In this document: one piece after another, positions 34,650-43,919 of the stretch
Layout: every line of letters begins with the position of its first letter
Position numbering within the stretch: position 1 is the first letter of the stretch
NCBI GenBank assembly: GCA_900608495.1
Contig: UWYT01000188.1
Location: forward strand, 62,001 to 126,000
DNA: 64,000 bases
Direction: 5' to 3'
DNA from: Olavius algarvensis spirochete endosymbiont
Lineage (GTDB): Bacteria; Spirochaetota; Spirochaetia; DSM-2461
The notes under the pieces: generated by a model
What the model was told of the DNA's origin: nothing
The model's database searches: none
The model's input: only the letters and a program-made list of their open reading frames with translations
Program-made: the position numbers and the translations under genes

Positions 34650-37600
34650 ATGACAGGTTATTTCGTTTACCAATCCTGTAAAATCAATTCATTCGTAGAT
34701 GAATATCCAAATTTGTTCTGCCAGGAGAATCCTTTATCTGAGCCTACCTACTACGTTGTTAAGAATCACGAAATGGGAGAATGGCTGAAACGATACTTGG
34801 CTGATAAGTTTGGCACGGTGCTGGGACTTCGTATTCTGGAAATTAGTCGGGCCATACAAGAATTCAATAGCTGGTACGGAAGTTCTCTTAGTCATCGAAG
34901 AGGGATGACAGAGAACAGGAAGTATTCGGATGCTTCGAACGGCACTATGGCGAATTCGGGCGCCGCAGAGGAGGCGAATGTCGCACCGATGGCGCTGCTC
35001 TCCAGAAGCGAAATGAGACTTGCTATTTACAAGGCATTGGAAGAGCTTCTTGTGGAGGAAATTGTACCTTTCAAGTCCATACAAGCCTATCTTGCCAAGG
35101 CGCCTCATGGCGGAGAGTCTGAATGGCTCTGGCAGTTTGCCAACTCAGTTGCAGATGCCTTTATTTTCTATGATTTGAATTTTTCGGAGCAATGGAAAGA
35201 ATCGGAAACAACATGGCAGCATCTGCTTTGGAAGAGGATTTTCCATACCGATCTCCCGTATAGCTCTCTTGGTAGTAAATTGTCTGGGATTGTAGCTTCG
35301 GAAAGAGTATCGGGGAAGAATTCGACTCGAATTGTAATTCTTCTTCCAGGTTTGCTCAGTGAATCGACGCTGCGGTTCATTCAGCATATGGGGAAAGAAC
35401 ACGAGATTCATCATCTACTTATTATGCCTATGTGGGCGGAGAAACCAGTTCGAGCCTTCGTGTTCAATAATTCAAAACCAGCGCGACGTATGGTTTTGCT
35501 TTGCAGTCGATTGAAAGAAACAAGGCTTGAATCCATTTCCCTCAAGGGAAGAGATGAAAATAAAAAAACACTTCTGGAACGGCTGCGGGAATCGCTTAGG
35601 AATGATGAGCCTGTGCGGGGAACTATTCTTGATGATGACAGTTTTGACATACACGACGTATGCGGACCACGCCGGGAAATCGAGGTACTCAAGAATCTCA
35701 TACTTGCTGCACTTCGAGACGATAAGAGCCTTGCCCCTTCCGAAATAGCAGTGTTGGCTCCGGATATCAGCTTCTATGCTCCATATATCGAAACAGTCTT
35801 TCCCTCCGTGGGTGATAAATCCTCGAAGGGCGTCGACCATCTTGGATATGAGCTCATGGACATTCCGAATCTCTCTCTGGCCCCCTATCCAATGGCCTTT
35901 AAAACGCTTGCTTCGCTGCCGGGTTCTCACTTCGGCAAACGCACATTGCTAACTCTATTTGACAACCCTTGTTTCGCACCCACGACCGGTCAATCGGAAT
36001 TAGCGCATGAGTGGAAGAATATTGTTCAAGAGCTCAATGTCCGTTGGGGTAGCACCGCGGAGCATCGACGAGAGGAGGGCGCCTCCGATGTAGTAACAGG
36101 AACTTGGGAGAACGCCTTTGAACGTCTGCTGGCCTCCTACTATCATGACGAGGACGACAGTTTGGATTTATTTCCGGCCAGATATTTTGGCGATACCTTC
36201 ACGGAGGGCGCAGGTCAACTGATACATATAATTCGCACACTCGATGTGCAGCTGCGCCAACTTCACAAAAAAGCCCTTCCTCTCACAGAATGGGCTGATT
36301 GCTGGTTGGAAATCACAAAAAATTGGCTCGTGGCTCAGCCTGACAGCGAAGATGAGCTGCGCATACAGAAAGCGCTCGGGAATCTGGTTGTACTCAGCAG
36401 AAGACTGGATGATTTCTCTGATTTCTCCAATCGAACGATACCCTGGCCAGTATTTTCAGTTCTCCTGGATGAGTTATGCTTTCCCAGCCACATACACCAC
36501 AGCTATAGTTCGGGTCGCGGGGTTATTTGCTCGTCGATTCGAAGCCTTCGCTGCATACCCTTTCGTCGCATCTACATACTGGGAATGAACGAGGGTGCCT
36601 GGCCTCCCAGGCAAATTTTGCCAGGTTTCGATTTCAGGAATGACATGGAAAACTATGATGACTTCTCGCGCGAGGCGGACGATCGACTTTGCTTCCTGGA
36701 AGTATTTTTTTCAGCCAGCGACAATGTTTCACTCCTATATACTGGGAGAGACAGTGAACTCGGAGATCGGCTTTCTCCCGCCGCGCCAATAGTTGAACTG
36801 ATGGAACACCTGGGTGAAGGCGCTCAAAATTTGATTAGGCGCCATCCACTAGCCCCTTATCACTACTACCACTCATTCGGAGAGAGTGATCGGACAGTTC
36901 TCTCCAGTGTTGCAAGAGGGTACGAGGGGAAGACGCGAACATCTGAAAAAAAGAGGCAGATTGATTCCCCCTTGCCGCAGCATCTTGCCCTGGCACGATC
37001 ACTCCGTGAAAAAAGAAGACGACCTGCAGCCTCTTCGACAATCCTCCCACTCCCCTCAATGGAATCAGACAGTATCGACTGGAATATGCTCGTGGCGTTT
37101 TTGCGCAACCCGGTAGAATATTTCTACCGCAGACGGATGGGTGCTGCCTGGCCGGAAATGCCGAGTGACCTCGGTGAGTGCGATGTATTAGAGCCGGATT
37201 ATTCAGAGTGGTATAACTGGTGCAGAAAGGCGGTTTTGGAAAACCCTGAAACTCTGAATTCCGCCTCTGCATTGGTAGACGGTTTTCGCAATTACATTCG
37301 TCGTAAAGGTTCGGTTTCGAACAGTTTGGTAGGAGAGTTGCAGTCAGAGCAGTGGTTGAAAGAATCGGAGTCACTTGTCTCCAGTTTAGAAGATTTGCAA
37401 TCCGAAGGTTTTGAACTTGAATTGCCCTTCTGCTGCCGTTTCTCGTCGGAGCCTGATTATCCGCATCGATCTGATCGGCTTATGCACACCACTGAAGCAG
37501 GCGGCAGAATCCAGCCTGTGCCTGGGGAAGAACTCTATCTTCCGGCTCCACGGGCAGGAGGGGAACATGCACTGCAAATTGTCGGACTCATTGGGGGATT

Positions 37601-38216
37601 GAGACTGTCTTCCAGGGAACCGGAAGGGACGGTTTGGACAATGCTGGATTTTGCAAGTGCGCGGGAACCCGGTTCCAAACATAATTTGCGTACTTGGATT
37701 GCCGCACTCATAATCGGCAGCACACTGGGTTCTAATGGACCACGGGAACTGCGAGTATTTCGCTTGGGCCGAGGCCTTAAAGAACTTAGGCGTTATTTTT
37801 TTCATATCGAAGGCTGCCCGTCTGAGAGCGAACAAGATTCCGTTTTCATGGTGAATCCGAAAGCATTACTGGGAATACTGCTGGAGATATTTTGGGCCGG
37901 GCAGCGGGCGCCAATACCGCTCTATCCGGAATTGGCAGACAGGATTGCCAAATTGAGTGAGAAGAGATTGAATGTGATAACGGAGGATGAGTTGAATGGT
38001 GTCGAAAGGGAAGGATATCTCGCGAGTCTTGCGGAAAGAGCCTGGGGCGAGTTGATAAATTCCAGATGGGATGTCTTCAATACGGTTCGGAGCTGTTACT
38101 ACCGGAGATGCTTCCTAGGCCCGCCCAATTTTGCATCCAAGGTATTTTCGCGCGCCTGGAAGGAACTCTATCTTAGAGGCGGGTTGCTGCTCCGGCAAGC
38201 GAGCGGAAACAGGTAA
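34650..38216 (+). CDS. recC: RecBCD enzyme subunit RecC
   Basis: About 1188 residues, in the usual range. RecC is the Chi-recognition and scaffold subunit of the RecBCD helicase-nuclease. Seen: N-terminal FVYQSCKINSFVDEYPNLF, the helicase-like motif-II region CGPRREIEVLKNLILAALRD (about residues 350-369) and RGVICSSIRSLRCIPFRRIYILGMNEGAWPPR (about 625-656), the RecC signature GMNxGxxPR. As expected, no Walker A is found. The frame extends to TTG 34608, but the ATG 34650 begins exactly at the family start. First gene of recC-recB-recD. Confidence 0.92.
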   Translation: MTGYFVYQSCKINSFVDEYPNLFCQENPLSEPTYYVVKNHEMGEWLKRYLADKFGTVLGLRILEISRAIQEFNSWYGSSLSHRRGMTENRKYSDASNGTMANSGAAEEANVAPMALLSRSEMRLAIYKALEELLVEEIVPFKSIQAYLAKAPHGGESEWLWQFANSVADAFIFYDLNFSEQWKESETTWQHLLWKRIFHTDLPYSSLGSKLSGIVASERVSGKNSTRIVILLPGLLSESTLRFIQHMGKEHEIHHLLIMPMWAEKPVRAFVFNNSKPARRMVLLCSRLKETRLESISLKGRDENKKTLLERLRESLRNDEPVRGTILDDDSFDIHDVCGPRREIEVLKNLILAALRDDKSLAPSEIAVLAPDISFYAPYIETVFPSVGDKSSKGVDHLGYELMDIPNLSLAPYPMAFKTLASLPGSHFGKRTLLTLFDNPCFAPTTGQSELAHEWKNIVQELNVRWGSTAEHRREEGASDVVTGTWENAFERLLASYYHDEDDSLDLFPARYFGDTFTEGAGQLIHIIRTLDVQLRQLHKKALPLTEWADCWLEITKNWLVAQPDSEDELRIQKALGNLVVLSRRLDDFSDFSNRTIPWPVFSVLLDELCFPSHIHHSYSSGRGVICSSIRSLRCIPFRRIYILGMNEGAWPPRQILPGFDFRNDMENYDDFSREADDRLCFLEVFFSASDNVSLLYTGRDSELGDRLSPAAPIVELMEHLGEGAQNLIRRHPLAPYHYYHSFGESDRTVLSSVARGYEGKTRTSEKKRQIDSPLPQHLALARSLREKRRRPAASSTILPLPSMESDSIDWNMLVAFLRNPVEYFYRRRMGAAWPEMPSDLGECDVLEPDYSEWYNWCRKAVLENPETLNSASALVDGFRNYIRRKGSVSNSLVGELQSEQWLKESESLVSSLEDLQSEGFELELPFCCRFSSEPDYPHRSDRLMHTTEAGGRIQPVPGEELYLPAPRAGGEHALQIVGLIGGLRLSSREPEGTVWTMLDFASAREPGSKHNLRTWIAALIIGSTLGSNGPRELRVFRLGRGLKELRRYFFHIEGCPSESEQDSVFMVNPKALLGILLEIFWAGQRAPIPLYPELADRIAKLSEKRLNVITEDELNGVEREGYLASLAERAWGELINSRWDVFNTVRSCYYRRCFLGPPNFASKVFSRAWKELYLRGGLLLRQASGNR

Positions 38217-38296
38217 GATGAGATGCTTCACTGCCAATGCTTTTGGAACAAAGTGCAACCTCACGAAGTGAACGTTCCTTTGGCAGCAGGTGCTTC

Positions 38297-41200
38297 ATGA
38301 GAAAGATTTTTCGACCTGAATCTTGCCCGAAAGAAGGAATTTTCTTCCTTGAGGCCTCGGCTGGCACGGGTAAGACTCATACACTTGAAAGAATAATAGC
38401 TCAACTTGTCGGACGGAATGAGAACCCACTGAAAATTGAGAATATTCTAGTAGTTACGTTTACCAATAAAACTGCACGAGAGATGAAGGAACGTATCAGA
38501 AATCATCTACTGAGTTTATCGAGAGATGGAAAGGAAGAGAAGCTAAACCATTATCGTAGAGCAATTTCGAGTTTTGATAGGGCGGCCATCTACACGATTC
38601 ATGGTTTCTGTCAGATGGTGTTAGCTAATTGGCCTTTTGAAAGCGCTTCACCCTTTAAGCAGAAGCTACTTATCGGTGGGGAAATCGAGAGGCAAGAGGC
38701 TAGAACATGGATTGCGAGCCTTCGTAAGGAAGATTTCAACTGGAATTTGATTAGACCCGCATATCGTTATTCGCGGAAAATTGAAAGATTGATTCTGGAT
38801 TTGGTGTACAGAATCACCTCAGACAAGATTCCGGCTGGGGCCCGGGTGGAACCAGACGCGAAGGATTTGGCGGACTTTGTAGATTTTTTTGAATCTGTCG
38901 TAACGCCGGGAAGTGCCCTGGAAAAGGTGACCAATGAACTTTTCGGACCCGATTGGAGCAGAACGGAAATTTCAGCCGTGTTCAATGAGGGGGGAGGAAA
39001 GAAAAAAACGGATGGAAGCATCGGAAAAATTCAGAGTCATATGAGAGCCTGCCGAAAGGTTAGGAGCCCGGGGGCGCTTTCGGAGGTGGTTTTCGGCAAG
39101 GATTCAGAAGACCATTTTCGGGAACTGCTCAGTGTCGCCTTGGCGTCCGAATCCGAGAATTTCAAGCTTGGCAGATCGTTAGCGGATGCGCTGATCAATT
39201 TCTTCACGCAAATGGAACCTTACGTAAAGCGTCCTCTCGAGAAAGGTGAATTTCCAATCTCGCTGGTTGATCGCTATATGCATTTTGCTTTTATTGACTT
39301 TGCTGTGCGCGAAATCCGGAAGAAAATTGAGCGTGTGAAACTCGGTTCTGGACAATGGGGCTATGCCGATTTGATTCGCAGGGTTGTTGAGAGTATACTG
39401 GAGTTGAATTCTCCCCTTCTGTCCATACTGAGGAATAGGTTTTCCGCGGCATTGATTGACGAGTTTCAAGACACCGACCCAAGGCAGTGGACTCTTTTCA
39501 AGCGGGTTTTTGGCGAAAAGGACACGGGGCATGTTCTGGGATTGATTGGCGACCCTAAACAGTCGGTTTACGGTTTTCGCGGGACGGGCCTGCAGACCTA
39601 CCTGGAGGCAAGAAATGTGATTCCGCGGGACAGGATATTTCGATTGGGTACGAACTATCGTTCAAAAGAAAACCTGGTTAGGGCTGTAAACAGATTATTT
39701 GCGCCTCTATTTGAATCTACCGAGGTTGGTTTTGAACCAGTGGAATCGGGATACAAAGGGGAGAGAGTTCTGGAGTGGGCGGATGCCAAGTCGGCGATAA
39801 CCATGCTGGGCGTGAAATCCAGACAAGATTCCGCCGCGCTGATAGCCAACCATATTCGAAGACTGTTGGATGTCAATTCAGGAGCGTTTTGGCGCAAGGC
39901 GGATGGGAACAAAGAAAGAGTGCTAGCCTCTGACATAGCAGTTCTGGTTCGGAAAGAATCAGAGGAAGAGGAGATTTTTCTGCGACTAAAAGGCCTTGGC
40001 ATCCGGGCACGGAGGCTTAGAAGCTGCTCTGTTTTCACTCAGGAGATTGTGGGATTGCTTGATGGAGTGCTGAGCGCCTTCGACAATCCTCGGGATGCAC
40101 CCCATTGGCGTTCCTTGCTGCTTGGAGATTTCTTTTCCCTTCCCCCTGTGTATCTGGATCAATTCGAGAGAGAAGGCAGATTGGATGAATTTGTCGAGAA
40201 GGGAAATGAATGCCGGACTTTGTTTAATTCGGGAAGCGCTACCAAGGCAATGGAGGAATTCTTTGGTTTTTCGACGGTATTGGGTAATTGGATATGTGCG
40301 GCTGGGGATAAGGAACTGGGAACTTATTTGACGCGGTCCTGGCCGGAGCGAATTCTCGCCGAGCCAGATGGGGAACGTATATGGCAGGATTGGCGGCATA
40401 TTTGCGAACTTATTCAGAGCAGACAGTCAGATGGCATGTGGGATATATCCCTGATTAGGGAATGGATACAAGAAAGCGCGACGCTTTCGGTTGATTCGGA
40501 GAATGCGGTTCGGTTGGAATCTGAGGAGCCTGCTGTTCGGGTACTTACGATGCATAAGGCGAAGGGACTTGAGTTCCCGCTGGTGTTCATCCACGGGGGC
40601 TATGACATTAAGAGCAGGAAGAGCAGGCAATGGCCCTGGGGAGAGTATCGCTTCATGGAGGAAGACGAATTAGTGATTGACCGTTTGCAATTGAATCCAA
40701 ACCGGATGCGGCATCTTCTGTTCGAATGGGAGGAAGACAAACGACTATGGTATGTTGCATTCACAAGAGCCGTTGAGAAGTTATGGAATCCCATTGTGTT
40801 GGAAGGGGCATTTACTCAGGGAGAGTCTCTACTTGCCCAGGCGTTGGGAATGAACGGCGAGAGTGGGATTAGCAAAATTCCTCCCTATCAGCTTTTAGCT
40901 AAAAAAGATGCCGAAGTTTTCCGTGCGAAGTTGAGTAAGCGCTTAACTCGCTTGTGCCAAGAGGCACCAGAACTGTTTTCCTTCTCTATCGCGGAGTATT
41001 TGGAACTGCCACCGCTGGAGCCCCCGGTAACTCCGGAGCCTGTCGGAATCAGTTTGCCAGCCGCTCCTTCTGATGATCGTAATTTAGTTCAGAGTTCGTT
41101 TAGTTCGCTTACATCAGGAAAAAAATCCGTTTTTGGCGTATCATTGAATGTGGGCAGTGTAATGTTGGCATCGGATGCTGGGACTGTTTTCGGTAATTTG

Positions 41201-41881
41201 ATGCATGAATTGTTTGAATTCTGCGACTTTGAACGAGCGCGGGAACTCCTGGAAGATCAGTGGTGCGTTGATAGCGAGATTGACGCGTTTTTCCTGAACA
41301 CCACGCTGCGCTTTTATGATTTGACCTGGTATTCAACAAGGGCTTTGAGTTTGAAGAAGATGGTTTGGCGAAGTTTGCGTGCCAAGATTCCGGAGCTGGG
41401 TAGCTTGTGCGATGTTGGAATGCGTGCGAGAAAAACCGAGATTGAGTTTGTTATGAGAGTTCGGAAGGATAATTGGCTCAATCTGAAAAATATCGATGTG
41501 CACGTCTCCCACGGTTTCTTGAAGGGCTATATCGATCTTTTAGCTTGTGTGAAAGGGCGCTGGTGGGTGGTGGATTGGAAAACTAATCTGCCTCCGGAGA
41601 AGCACTGGAAAGGTGTATATGATGATGCGATTCTAGAATTAATCATGAATGAAAACCATTATAATTTTCAATATGAGCTTTATTTACTGGCCTTGTGTGG
41701 ATCGCTTTCCGCTGAATTGGGACGGGCAGTGGACTGGATGGAGGAAATAGGGGGAGCGGCTTATGTGTTTGTTCGAGGGACAGGAGAGGGAGAATCAAGA
41801 GGAATTTATTTTGGAAAACCCTCACGGGAGCGTATACTTACTCTTGCTTCGAAGATGGGTGTGGGTGATGTACTGAAGTGA
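38297..41881 (+). CDS. recB: RecBCD enzyme subunit RecB (helicase-nuclease)
   Basis: About 1194 residues. UvrD-type 3'-5' helicase motifs: Ia Walker A EASAGTGKTHT (about residues 19-29), FTNKTAREMKER, II IDEFQDTDPRQW (about 385-396), III IGDPKQSVYGFRG, V LTMHKAKGLEFPLV and VI LWYVAFTRA (about 815-823). The C-terminal RecB nuclease keeps GTVFGNLMHELFEF, GYIDLLACVKGRWWVVDWKTN (catalytic Asp-x-Lys) and YQFQYELY-type QxxxY (NFQYELYLLAL). The ATG at 38297 with AGG seven bases upstream is chosen over TTG/ATG upstream. Stop overlaps recD (GTGA). Both activities should be intact. Confidence 0.94.
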   Translation: MRKIFRPESCPKEGIFFLEASAGTGKTHTLERIIAQLVGRNENPLKIENILVVTFTNKTAREMKERIRNHLLSLSRDGKEEKLNHYRRAISSFDRAAIYTIHGFCQMVLANWPFESASPFKQKLLIGGEIERQEARTWIASLRKEDFNWNLIRPAYRYSRKIERLILDLVYRITSDKIPAGARVEPDAKDLADFVDFFESVVTPGSALEKVTNELFGPDWSRTEISAVFNEGGGKKKTDGSIGKIQSHMRACRKVRSPGALSEVVFGKDSEDHFRELLSVALASESENFKLGRSLADALINFFTQMEPYVKRPLEKGEFPISLVDRYMHFAFIDFAVREIRKKIERVKLGSGQWGYADLIRRVVESILELNSPLLSILRNRFSAALIDEFQDTDPRQWTLFKRVFGEKDTGHVLGLIGDPKQSVYGFRGTGLQTYLEARNVIPRDRIFRLGTNYRSKENLVRAVNRLFAPLFESTEVGFEPVESGYKGERVLEWADAKSAITMLGVKSRQDSAALIANHIRRLLDVNSGAFWRKADGNKERVLASDIAVLVRKESEEEEIFLRLKGLGIRARRLRSCSVFTQEIVGLLDGVLSAFDNPRDAPHWRSLLLGDFFSLPPVYLDQFEREGRLDEFVEKGNECRTLFNSGSATKAMEEFFGFSTVLGNWICAAGDKELGTYLTRSWPERILAEPDGERIWQDWRHICELIQSRQSDGMWDISLIREWIQESATLSVDSENAVRLESEEPAVRVLTMHKAKGLEFPLVFIHGGYDIKSRKSRQWPWGEYRFMEEDELVIDRLQLNPNRMRHLLFEWEEDKRLWYVAFTRAVEKLWNPIVLEGAFTQGESLLAQALGMNGESGISKIPPYQLLAKKDAEVFRAKLSKRLTRLCQEAPELFSFSIAEYLELPPLEPPVTPEPVGISLPAAPSDDRNLVQSSFSSLTSGKKSVFGVSLNVGSVMLASDAGTVFGNLMHELFEFCDFERARELLEDQWCVDSEIDAFFLNTTLRFYDLTWYSTRALSLKKMVWRSLRAKIPELGSLCDVGMRARKTEIEFVMRVRKDNWLNLKNIDVHVSHGFLKGYIDLLACVKGRWWVVDWKTNLPPEKHWKGVYDDAILELIMNENHYNFQYELYLLALCGSLSAELGRAVDWMEEIGGAAYVFVRGTGEGESRGIYFGKPSRERILTLASKMGVGDVLK

Positions 41882-43584
41882 AGCACCGGGGACAGATTGG
41901 ACTGTACTCAGGATACCTGGCGGATTCCTTGATTTGGGGTTTTAGTCCGGGAAGCGAGGAGTTGGGGCACTGGTTGTTGTTACATCTGGCTGAACAGGCG
42001 CAACGGGGGCATCTGAGAACCGATCTTAACAGGCTTAGGCAGGAAATGACGGAGTGGCTCTCATCGCTTGAAGATTTAGAAGGAATCTCGGATAGACTCC
42101 CCGAGCAGGTGACAAGCAATCTTGAGCACCTGATTTCACTGGGGGAGAAGAACAGGCTTATCGTCAGGCTCGCAGAGCCCGACAGCCCCGTCAGTTTGCT
42201 TGAAAAGCCGCGTCCCCCCTTGGTTTTAAGCAGTGATGGGAGGTATTTATATTTTTTACGAAGGAGGAAGGGGGAGGATTCACTCTTGGAAAAGCTCGAA
42301 GCTCGCTCAAAGCGAATGTCGGTTGCAGAAAACTTGTATGCACAAGGCTCGCAGGGCGCCGTAATGGCGGCGGATTCGAAAATGGATGTCGCTGCGATAC
42401 TGCTCGACAAAATTACAAATGGTCTGCGTTTAATCCTGCTGAGCGGCGGCCCCGGGACGGGCAAAACCACCGCTATTGTCAATTTGCTGGACCTCTTGTC
42501 GCGAAGCGAACTCAAAGTGATAATGGCGGCGCCCACTGGACGTGCAGCGGCTAGAATTACCGAAAGTCTGAAGGGAAAAATCAGGGCCGATAAGAATTTA
42601 TTTGGCCGGACCATACAAAGCTTACTTGAAATGACACCGAATCGGGAACCACGACGCAATGCGAACAATCCACTTGTGGCAGATTTGGTGATAGTAGATG
42701 AGGTTTCGATGGTAGACGTTGCACTTATGAACCAATTGCTTGACGCTCTTCCCATGAATGCGGCACTAATCCTGGCAGGCGATCCGAATCAACTTCCCTC
42801 CGTGGAATCGGGGGCACTGCTTTCAGACTTGCTATCGGGGGCGAAGGAGGCAGAAAATGCCAATCGGCGTGGTCCTCTATGGGAAGCCGTGCTTTCTCTT
42901 GAAAAAGTGTATCGATCCGATACAGGAATATTGGATGCATCCGCGGCTGTAAGGGCGGGTGATGCGAAGGCTCTAAGGACTGCGTTCGAGGTCGATGAGT
43001 CCCTTACATGGCATGAAATGGTGAATCCCTCGGAGATGGCACAAATAATTGCGAGCAAATACAAAAAACATCCCGATTTCTCTGAACTAAGTGTTTTAAT
43101 CCCATTGCGTCGTGGATACTGGAGCGTTTCCGTTCTTAACGATAAGATTTCCAAAATTATTGGGGGGAAAACAACTCCGTTTGAGGGAATGCCCGTGATG
43201 ATTATCCGTAATGATGCGTCTAGAAATCTGTGGAACGGAGACAGGGGAAGAATAGTTTTTCGAGGAAGCAAATGCTGGGCCAGTATAGGATTTGAGGGGA
43301 GGGAATTCCCGCTGGCCGCCCTACCCGGATGGGAGCCGGCTTGGGTTCAAACTATTCATAAAAGCCAGGGTTCGGAATTCGATGAGGTGGTTGTAATACT
43401 GCCTCAGGGAACAGAACACTTTCTTACGCGCGAAACCCTGTATACGGCAATAACCAGAGCTAAGAAGAGAGTAAGTATGTTTGCCGAATTCACGGAGGTA
43501 GAGTCCATTTTGGCTCGGGAAGTAACAAGAAATTCCAGGATTCGAGATTGGGCCGCGGCGGCATATTCCGGCGGGGCCCTTTAA
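41878..43584 (+). CDS. recD: RecBCD enzyme subunit RecD (5'-3' helicase)
   Basis: 568 residues, near the 600 of E. coli RecD. Superfamily 1B motifs: Walker A LSGGPGTGKTTAIVNLLD (about residues 190-207), APTGRAAARI, Walker B VIVDEVSMVD (about 271-280), GDPNQLPSVESGALLSDLL, TIHKSQGSEFDEVV (about 495-508) and YTAITRAKKRV. The first 150 residues are the poorly conserved interface with RecC. GTG start overlaps the recB stop by 4 nt. Together with recC and recB it forms the complete three-subunit enzyme for double-strand break repair and degradation of foreign linear DNA. Confidence 0.93.
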   Translation: MKHRGQIGLYSGYLADSLIWGFSPGSEELGHWLLLHLAEQAQRGHLRTDLNRLRQEMTEWLSSLEDLEGISDRLPEQVTSNLEHLISLGEKNRLIVRLAEPDSPVSLLEKPRPPLVLSSDGRYLYFLRRRKGEDSLLEKLEARSKRMSVAENLYAQGSQGAVMAADSKMDVAAILLDKITNGLRLILLSGGPGTGKTTAIVNLLDLLSRSELKVIMAAPTGRAAARITESLKGKIRADKNLFGRTIQSLLEMTPNREPRRNANNPLVADLVIVDEVSMVDVALMNQLLDALPMNAALILAGDPNQLPSVESGALLSDLLSGAKEAENANRRGPLWEAVLSLEKVYRSDTGILDASAAVRAGDAKALRTAFEVDESLTWHEMVNPSEMAQIIASKYKKHPDFSELSVLIPLRRGYWSVSVLNDKISKIIGGKTTPFEGMPVMIIRNDASRNLWNGDRGRIVFRGSKCWASIGFEGREFPLAALPGWEPAWVQTIHKSQGSEFDEVVVILPQGTEHFLTRETLYTAITRAKKRVSMFAEFTEVESILAREVTRNSRIRDWAAAAYSGGAL

Positions 43585-43594
43585 GGAGGTGATT

Positions 43595-43918
43595 ATGTCA
43601 ATATGGGATGTGCTTGAAAAAGCGGCTTATACAGGCCTTGGATTAGCCGCTTTAACCAAGGAAAAACTTGATGAAGCACTGGAAAAAATCAAAAAGGAAA
43701 GGGGTTTTACCGAAGAGGAGGGCCGAAACTTTGCGAAGGAGATGAAGGAACATGCCGAAACTGCACGCAGGAAATTCGACGAGATCGTAACCACAGCCGT
43801 GGAAAAAGCTCTCTCGAAGGCTAAGCTTGCAAAATCCGAGGAAATCGATGCTTTAAGTAAAAGAGTAGTCAATCTCGAGAAAAGACTGGCAAAGCTTGGA
43901 GATAAGAAAAAAGCTTGA
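43595..43918 (+). CDS. Phasin-like coiled-coil protein
   Basis: About 107 residues, almost entirely helical with heptad spacing (KEKLDEALEKIKKERGFTEE, LSKRVVNLEKRLAKLGDKKK). The pattern resembles polyhydroxyalkanoate granule-associated (PhaI/PhaF-like) proteins and small companions of UbiB genes. AAGGAGG at 43583-43589 lies five bases before the ATG 43595; an earlier GTG overlaps this Shine-Dalgarno and is rejected. It lies ten bases after recD and two before ubiB, so it is cotranscribed. No PHA synthase is in the window, so the role is open. Confidence 0.7.
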   Translation: MSIWDVLEKAAYTGLGLAALTKEKLDEALEKIKKERGFTEEEGRNFAKEMKEHAETARRKFDEIVTTAVEKALSKAKLAKSEEIDALSKRVVNLEKRLAKLGDKKKA

Positions 43919-43919
43919 G

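Noticed and set aside
35145-37835. Long open frames on the opposite strand and other frames within recC
   Set aside because: Shadows of RecC, whose motifs continue without a break through the region; none has its own start signals or family likeness.
41838-42755. 305-codon minus-strand frame opposite recD
   Set aside because: Ser-rich shadow of the recD reading frame; recD motifs are complete on the plus strand.
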